Assembly (NCBI GenBank): GCA_963829995.1
Contig: CAWHKW010000022.1
Span: 1 to 64,000, forward strand
Direction: 5' to 3'
From: JACCZX01 sp963829995
Lineage (GTDB): Bacteria > Pseudomonadota > Gammaproteobacteria > Burkholderiales > Burkholderiaceae_F
Length of the DNA: 64,000 bases
The position numbers and the translations under genes were made by a program. Of the stretch, positions 62,368 through 64,000 are shown one piece after another. The notes under the pieces were generated by a model. The model saw nothing but the letters and a program-made list of their open reading frames with translations, was not told where the DNA came from and ran no database searches. Position 1 is the first letter of the stretch. Each line of letters starts with the position of its first letter.

Positions 62368-63483
62368 TCAGTGGGTTGGACGCTGCAACTTCGCAATGTA
62401 GTCGCGATCGATCCGGTCCTTCCAGTGCCACACCCAGCGCCCGGCAAGCGCCCACTGGCCCCATGAGGCGATCGCGTGCTTCGGTCCGGTGGTCAGCAGA
62501 TACAGCGCACGCCGTTGCGGCTTGAATGCCGATAATGGTTGCGCGGCGAGCGCGGCAATCAGGTTGCTCGCGAGCGGTGCGGCCGCACGGACCGCGTACA
62601 CGCCCGACTTAGGCCGTGGTGTTTCGACCAGCGTCGCAACGTCGCCGGCAGCGAACACGAATGGATGCGAAGTCGATTGCAGATGAGCATTGACGGCGAT
62701 GAAGCCAGCCTCGTCGAGTGCGAGCTCAGTGTCGCGCAGCCACGCTGCAGCCGCTGCGCCGGTCACCATCAATGTGGCATCGGTGTCCAGCGTTTGACCC
62801 GCTTCTGTGACCACAGCTCTCGGATCGACGCGCCTTGCAATTGCATCGATCACTTCAACGCCGTTTCCCAGCAGCGCGGCAGTCATCAGCGAACGTGCCC
62901 GGGGCCCGTGGCCAGGCAGGATAGGTACGCCACCTGTCATCAACCGCACGTGCGCTGGCGAGCGCATCTTGCGCATCCGATAGGTCGCGGCCAGTGCGAT
63001 TTCGGCGCCGCCGGCGCCGCCGCCGATTACGGTCAGACGAAACGGTTCGCGTGCTGCTTCAGCGCGCTGCATGATGTGTTGCCAACCGGCAACGAAGCCG
63101 TCGAACGGACGCAGCGGTAGCGCGTGATCAGGCGCACCTGAGACTGCATTGACGTCGATCACGGCGCCGGTGGCGATCGACAAAACGTCGAAGGTAAGCG
63201 GTTCATCGCGTTCGGTGAATGCAACTCGTTGATCAAGGTCGAGCTTCCGAATAGATGCAGTTATGAACCGCGCACCGGCCGCTCGCACCAGTGCCTCAAA
63301 GTCGACGGTCAGCTCGTCGAGTGAATAGTGGCCGGCGATCCATCCCGGCAACATGCCGCTGTATCGCAGCTGGCTCGACGGTGTGACAACGACGACCTCC
63401 ACGCCGGTTATCCGGCGGCGCGCGATCGCGCGCAGCACGAGCGCGTGCGCCTGCCCACCGCCGGCGAGCAGCAACCGCTTCAT
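62368..63483 (-). CDS. NDH-2-like FAD-dependent pyridine nucleotide-disulfide oxidoreductase
   Basis: A 371-residue flavoprotein. The N-terminal FAD-binding segment is MKRLLLAGGGQAHALVLRAI, followed by SQLRYSGMLPGWIAGHYSLD, the typical signature of the NDH-2-like group fused to SelD in some species. The second nucleotide-binding loop is LTVIGGGAGGAEIALAATYR, and SHPFVFAAGDVATLVE closes the FAD site. There is no CXXC redox disulfide. The electron acceptor is unknown; quinone or a selenium/arsenic-linked partner is possible. It is in operon with DUF1499 downstream and a glycosyltransferase 30 bases upstream. Confidence 0.88.
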   Translation of the reverse strand: MKRLLLAGGGQAHALVLRAIARRRITGVEVVVVTPSSQLRYSGMLPGWIAGHYSLDELTVDFEALVRAAGARFITASIRKLDLDQRVAFTERDEPLTFDVLSIATGAVIDVNAVSGAPDHALPLRPFDGFVAGWQHIMQRAEAAREPFRLTVIGGGAGGAEIALAATYRMRKMRSPAHVRLMTGGVPILPGHGPRARSLMTAALLGNGVEVIDAIARRVDPRAVVTEAGQTLDTDATLMVTGAAAAAWLRDTELALDEAGFIAVNAHLQSTSHPFVFAAGDVATLVETPRPKSGVYAVRAAAPLASNLIAALAAQPLSAFKPQRRALYLLTTGPKHAIASWGQWALAGRWVWHWKDRIDRDYIAKLQRPTH

Positions 63484-63513
63484 TGCATCTTGCGCGCGCG
63501 GCGACGCGCGGGT

Positions 63514-64000
63514 TCAGCGAGCATCGCGGTAGCGTTGTGCCAGCCGTTGCGGATCGGCGCCGAAAAAGTACGCCAGGCGGAAGCGCCACATCAGCACGAT
63601 CGTGCGTCCAATGCCATGCCGTTGCCAGCGTCGTCCCGAGGTAGTGACACGCGCCCTGATGGCAGCCGGCCACGAAAGCGACTTGGCTCGCTTCGAAAAC
63701 TCGATGTCTTCCATTAAAGCAATCGGCGCAAAGCCAGCCAGTTGCTCGAACGCTCGCCGCGTGACGAAGATCGCCTGGTCGCCGGTGCAGATACCGGTCA
63801 AGCGCGAGCGCCAGTTCATCATTGTCGAGACGACTTTCAACATGGGCTCTTCGGCATCGATGCAAACGTCGAAGCGGCCCCACACGCGGCCGCTCGTTCG
63901 AAGCGCGGCTTCGATCAAACCATCCGCCGCGTCCGGCAGCGCGCTGTCGGCGTGCAGGAACAGCAATACGTCGGCGCCACTTTCGATCGCTGCCTCCGCT
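63514..64000 (-). CDS. Family 2 glycosyltransferase (arsenosugar-type), 5' part outside the window
   Basis: The C-terminal 161 residues of a family 2 glycosyltransferase; the N-terminus lies beyond the window edge. Visible signatures are VLLFLHADSALPDAADGLIE (donor-binding region with an acidic motif), TGDQAIFVTRRAFEQLAGFA and LMEDIEFSKRAKSL, then TTSGRRWQRHGIGRTIVLMW and RFRLAYFFGADPQRLAQRY. The ending is typical of the TIGR04283 group, often linked to ArsS radical-SAM arsenosugar biosynthesis. No ArsS or ArsM is in the window. It is the first gene visible of the run with the NDH-2-like protein and DUF1499. Confidence 0.85.
   Translation of the reverse strand, partial: AEAAIESGADVLLFLHADSALPDAADGLIEAALRTSGRVWGRFDVCIDAEEPMLKVVSTMMNWRSRLTGICTGDQAIFVTRRAFEQLAGFAPIALMEDIEFSKRAKSLSWPAAIRARVTTSGRRWQRHGIGRTIVLMWRFRLAYFFGADPQRLAQRYRDAR

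Overview
The window is 64 kb of GC-rich chromosome from what looks like a betaproteobacterium, most likely Burkholderiales or a close relative. The main evidence is the order recA-recX-DUF2889-sucC-sucD-terC followed by a type IV pilin gene, which is familiar from that group. Three-part pntAA-pntAB-pntB, the kynBUA tryptophan operon and the lemA-TPM pair fit too. I see no phage, insertion sequence, CRISPR array or rRNA. There is one tRNA, tRNA-Lys(TTT). Gene density is high and many genes overlap by 1-4 bases, so much of the window is organised in short operons.

Layout. 1-6 kb: the end of a PpiC/SurA-like folding protein, a tricorn-type protease and a membrane-anchored TIR protein. 5.9-11.5 kb: aromatic catabolism. 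kynB-kynU-kynA convert tryptophan to anthranilate, and a RidA protein and a fused 2-aminobenzoyl-CoA monooxygenase/reductase-like enzyme flank them. 11.5-15.8 kb: permease, flavin reductase, lemA plus two TPM proteins, and msrA. 15.9-18.7 kb: a compact envelope redox cluster (TlpA-like thioredoxin, DUF4266 lipoprotein, DUF3570 barrel, ApbE flavin transferase). This is the best candidate for an under-described system. 18.75-19.03 kb: strikingly structured noncoding DNA, with 31-bp inverted repeats around nested stems and then a 36-bp perfect palindrome.

19-31 kb: a DUF72 protein, a 7TM histidine kinase with its LuxR-type regulator, pdxH, chaC and two exporters, ahpC-ahpD, a Rieske oxygenase, a zinc metallopeptidase and assorted enzymes. 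31-42 kb: RhlE-type helicase, EttA-type ABC-F protein, MFS transporter, second EF-G, PPK2, gabD, a prolyl-hydroxylase-like oxygenase, cspA and tRNA-Lys. 42.5-52.6 kb: recA (two LexA boxes), recX, DUF2889, sucCD, terC, an ion transporter, UspA, a PP2C phosphatase, an FHA protein, then pilA (sigma-54-like promoter) and its accessory gene. 53-64 kb: PQQ sugar dehydrogenase, mnmA, pntAA/AB/B, a CHRD lipoprotein, a Tat-type amidohydrolase, a membrane-anchored TAXI protein, DUF1499, an NDH-2-like flavoprotein and the start of a family 2 glycosyltransferase.

Quality caution. At least fourteen clear single-base frame breaks fall in otherwise well conserved genes, including sucC, pntAA, ettA and pilA. 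Several lie in homopolymers or GC repeats. A density this high in housekeeping genes points to uncorrected assembly indels rather than real gene decay. I give such genes their full reconstructed span, and the break is described in each entry.
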